Below, piece by piece: positions 62,098-64,000 of a DNA stretch of 64,000 bases. Where the stretch lies: positions 123,659-187,658 of the forward strand of contig JALNWG010000002.1 of the NCBI GenBank assembly GCA_023231005.1. Direction: 5' to 3'. Position 1 is the first letter of the stretch; each line of letters opens with the position of its first letter. A program made the position numbers and the translations under genes. The notes beneath the pieces were generated by a model. It did no database searches and was not told where the DNA came from. It saw nothing but the letters and a program-made list of their open reading frames with translations. Origin of the DNA: Bacteroidales bacterium (GTDB taxonomy: Bacteria > Bacteroidota > Bacteroidia > Bacteroidales > FEN-979).

Positions 62098-63798
62098 ATG
62101 AATACATTCCTCAAAAACCCGTACAAAACTTTGCTTTTATCATTGTTTTGTTTAATTGCGACAACTGTGCAGTCGCAAGATACATCATCCCGTACATTGG
62201 CTCCTGGGTCAGCCTTTATAAACCCGATTGCTTCGCCAAATGCATCGGATTACCCGATACCCCCTTTTATCGAATCGTGGGACGTTGGCACATTTACCGC
62301 CAACAACTGGGCCTTTTCCGATACTGACAACAACTGGTGTATCAGTTTGACCAGCGGAAATCCAGTACCCTGTGCAGAATTTTCCTCCTTACCACACAGA
62401 GTCAATTACAGTCAGGCACTAATTAGTGATACCATTGATGCAACATCCTATATGTGTGCCGTCATCTGGCTTGATTTCGATTTGAAAATATCCTCCGTTA
62501 ATAATACCGGCATGGAAAAAATGACGGTTGAGGTATACCGTCAGGGTGCATGGAGCCCGATTGACGAAGTAGTTAACTCCTCATCAACTGGATGGGTAAA
62601 GCATCATGTCAGAATACTGGGCATTCTGAATGATTTGTTCCAAATTCGTTTTGTGGCCCACGGGGGCAATTCAGCCGATATTCAGCAATGGCAGCTCGAC
62701 AATATCCATGTTTATGGTTCTTGCAATGCACCTAAGCACCTTTGGTTGTACGGTCTGCATAAATATGTTCAACTCGATTGGTCAACCCCCGATTGCACCC
62801 AAAATGACTGGAATGATCTCATCCTGGATGACGGATCGATGGAATACTGTTACTGCACCCCGGCTGATTCTTTGCAGTGGTACGGCAACAAATTCCTGGT
62901 GGGTGAACAAAGTTATGGGTTCATACAGAAAATCAGCCTTTACTTTGTTGATAGCTATTTCTTGCCCGGGTCACCTCAAACACTTACAATCGACTTTTTC
63001 GATTCAACACGAACCCTGATCGGATCCAGCGCGCCTTTTCTTACAAACACTCCCGACGATTGGATTAATGTGCCGATCAACAATGTTCCGTTCAATGGTG
63101 ATTTTTATGCAATGGTCAAATTTAACAATCTCCCCGGCAATCCATATTGCTTAGCAGCTGATGAAACAGGCCCCAATGTTACCAAGGATTTGGCCTGGAC
63201 GATCAATGGTGCGGGAGTCTGGTCCAAGATCGGGTTGCCCTTAGCTCAGCCTTGTGTTTTTTTGTGTAGGGCATCTGTGTTTGTATATAACGATCATTCT
63301 TCAGAAACCACCGACACCAACCTCATCGGATACAACGTCTTCAGATCCAGTCCAGACGGAGCACCTCCCTTTGTTCAGTGTAACACAAATCCGGTAACAG
63401 GTAATTCTTATATTGACTATACCCCTTCCAATTATCCCATGTGGACAGGATGGAATTACTATGTCACAGCAGTATACATGAATCTGGCAGACAGTACTGT
63501 TTTGTGTGAACCTTCCTCAGATACTGCTAACATCATAGTCATTGGAGTTCGGGATGAACGGGCAAATTTCTTTTCAATCCATCCTAACCCGGCAGTAGAA
63601 AAAGTTCAGATCGTTGCTACCTTTCCAATAATCAAAGTGGAGGTTTTCGATCAACTGGGACAGATCGTGTATTCAACAGGAATAAAGGAAAATAACACCC
63701 TGGATATTGATCTTAGCTTTTTTGCCCGGGGTGTTTACTTTTTCCGAGTAACCACAACCAAAGGAATTCAAACCGACAAAGTAGTAGTGACCGAATAA
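62098..63798 (+). CDS. T9SS type A cargo protein with jelly-roll-like and FN3-like domains
   Basis: A 566-residue exported protein. Signal peptide 1-26 (ending TVQSQ). A MAM/concanavalin-like beta region (about 55-205; PPFIESWDVGTF, NWAFSDTDNNWCI, QWQLDNIHVYGSC) is followed by a second beta-sandwich (about 240-395), a fibronectin III-like segment (about 400-480; NLIGYNVFRSS, WNYYVTAVY) and a sorting domain (about 490-566; SIHPNPAVEKVQI, VEVFDQLGQIVY, ARGVYFFRV). The start 'PPFIESWD' is typical of surface adhesin-like modules. No enzymatic residues were recognised. It follows the third C10 gene divergently and probably shares the same export route. Confidence 0.82.
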   Translation: MNTFLKNPYKTLLLSLFCLIATTVQSQDTSSRTLAPGSAFINPIASPNASDYPIPPFIESWDVGTFTANNWAFSDTDNNWCISLTSGNPVPCAEFSSLPHRVNYSQALISDTIDATSYMCAVIWLDFDLKISSVNNTGMEKMTVEVYRQGAWSPIDEVVNSSSTGWVKHHVRILGILNDLFQIRFVAHGGNSADIQQWQLDNIHVYGSCNAPKHLWLYGLHKYVQLDWSTPDCTQNDWNDLILDDGSMEYCYCTPADSLQWYGNKFLVGEQSYGFIQKISLYFVDSYFLPGSPQTLTIDFFDSTRTLIGSSAPFLTNTPDDWINVPINNVPFNGDFYAMVKFNNLPGNPYCLAADETGPNVTKDLAWTINGAGVWSKIGLPLAQPCVFLCRASVFVYNDHSSETTDTNLIGYNVFRSSPDGAPPFVQCNTNPVTGNSYIDYTPSNYPMWTGWNYYVTAVYMNLADSTVLCEPSSDTANIIVIGVRDERANFFSIHPNPAVEKVQIVATFPIIKVEVFDQLGQIVYSTGIKENNTLDIDLSFFARGVYFFRVTTTKGIQTDKVVVTE

Positions 63799-63836
63799 AT
63801 GACCAAGAAATCGAAAGAAATTAAAAGATAAAAAAC

Positions 63837-64000
63837 ATGAAAGCCCAGTCTTTTTTTAAAATTGGTACTCTTTCAATGATTCTATTTATTTCTTTATCCT
63901 CTTTCTCACAAAACTGGCCAAAGATTTTTGGAACTTCCAGCTATACCTGGCTTCAGGGGGGCCTGGTTGAATCGTATGATAAAGGGTATATAATCGCAGG
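63837..64000 (+). CDS. T9SS-cargo-like protein, N-terminal part only
   Basis: Starts at the ATG at 63837, 38 bases after the previous stop, and runs off the window. The visible 54 residues show a signal peptide ending SSFSQ and then NWPKIFGTSSYTWLQGG and YDKGYIIAG. This matches the start of the propeller-like cargo protein at 36499-38130 (QGWVKTFSSSIYHTF, YDHGIIIGG). It is therefore likely another member of that family; the C-terminus would have to be read outside the window. Confidence 0.7.
   Translation, partial: MKAQSFFKIGTLSMILFISLSSFSQNWPKIFGTSSYTWLQGGLVESYDKGYIIA

Overview
The window reads as a chromosomal segment of a Bacteroidota bacterium, most likely a Bacteroidales-like free-living or sediment lineage. 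The evidence is: many exported proteins with type IX secretion (T9SS) C-terminal sorting domains; a PorV-like outer-membrane protein; TonB-dependent receptor architecture with a carboxypeptidase-regulatory-like N-terminus; surface-lipoprotein signals of the form C-K-K-E/D; a bacterial-type heptaprenylglyceryl phosphate synthase; and about twenty copies of the Bacteroidota -7 promoter element TAnnTTTG at sensible distances from start codons. No phage, transposase, rRNA operon or CRISPR array was seen.

Layout. 0-5.2 kb: start of a TetR regulator, a multi-spanning membrane protein with a TPR tail, a long-form purF, then HIT and greA on the minus strand. 5.3-14.5 kb: a minus-strand three-gene unit (TonB-dependent receptor, very large surface protein with an unusual C-terminus, PorV-like porin) that looks like one export or surface-assembly module. 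14.7-25.2 kb: small exported proteins, ahcY, and divergently a tight run of PPTase, metH, metF and GGGP synthase, followed by a DPP-IV-like peptidase. The methyl cycle (AhcY, MetH, MetF) is therefore gathered at one locus. 25.4-26.5 kb: two unknown small proteins and a tRNA-Thr/tRNA-Pro pair. 26.7-32.2 kb: a complete RND efflux operon (adaptor, pump, TolC). 32.2-36 kb: a cytidylate-kinase-like protein, a GH47 mannosidase-like protein, a DEAD-box helicase and a cold-shock protein.

36-40.3 kb: four minus-strand T9SS cargo genes, two intact and two visibly broken by deletion. 40.5-50.9 kb: a GH3 glycosidase, a RelA-type synthetase with a dead HD domain, an AMP-forming acyl-CoA ligase, a helical unknown, a stand-alone CBM48 protein, an M23 lipoprotein and a hybrid histidine kinase. 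51-64 kb: three T9SS-exported C10 (streptopain-type) peptidases with different accessory domains, interspersed with an HpnP-like radical SAM protein and a Tritrichomonas-type IMP dehydrogenase, then further T9SS cargo running off the end.

Taken together the window mixes core metabolism with cell-surface functions typical of a polymer-degrading Bacteroidota. The parts most worth following up are the receptor/giant-protein/PorV trio, the LAPxxPxEAxF small exported protein, the histidine-less Rieske-like lipoprotein, the deletion-derived T9SS remnants, and the IMPDH of the protozoan-like class. Start codons were moved downstream from the longest ORF wherever a signal peptide, family alignment or promoter position demanded it. 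All family assignments come from reading motifs and have not been checked by database search.
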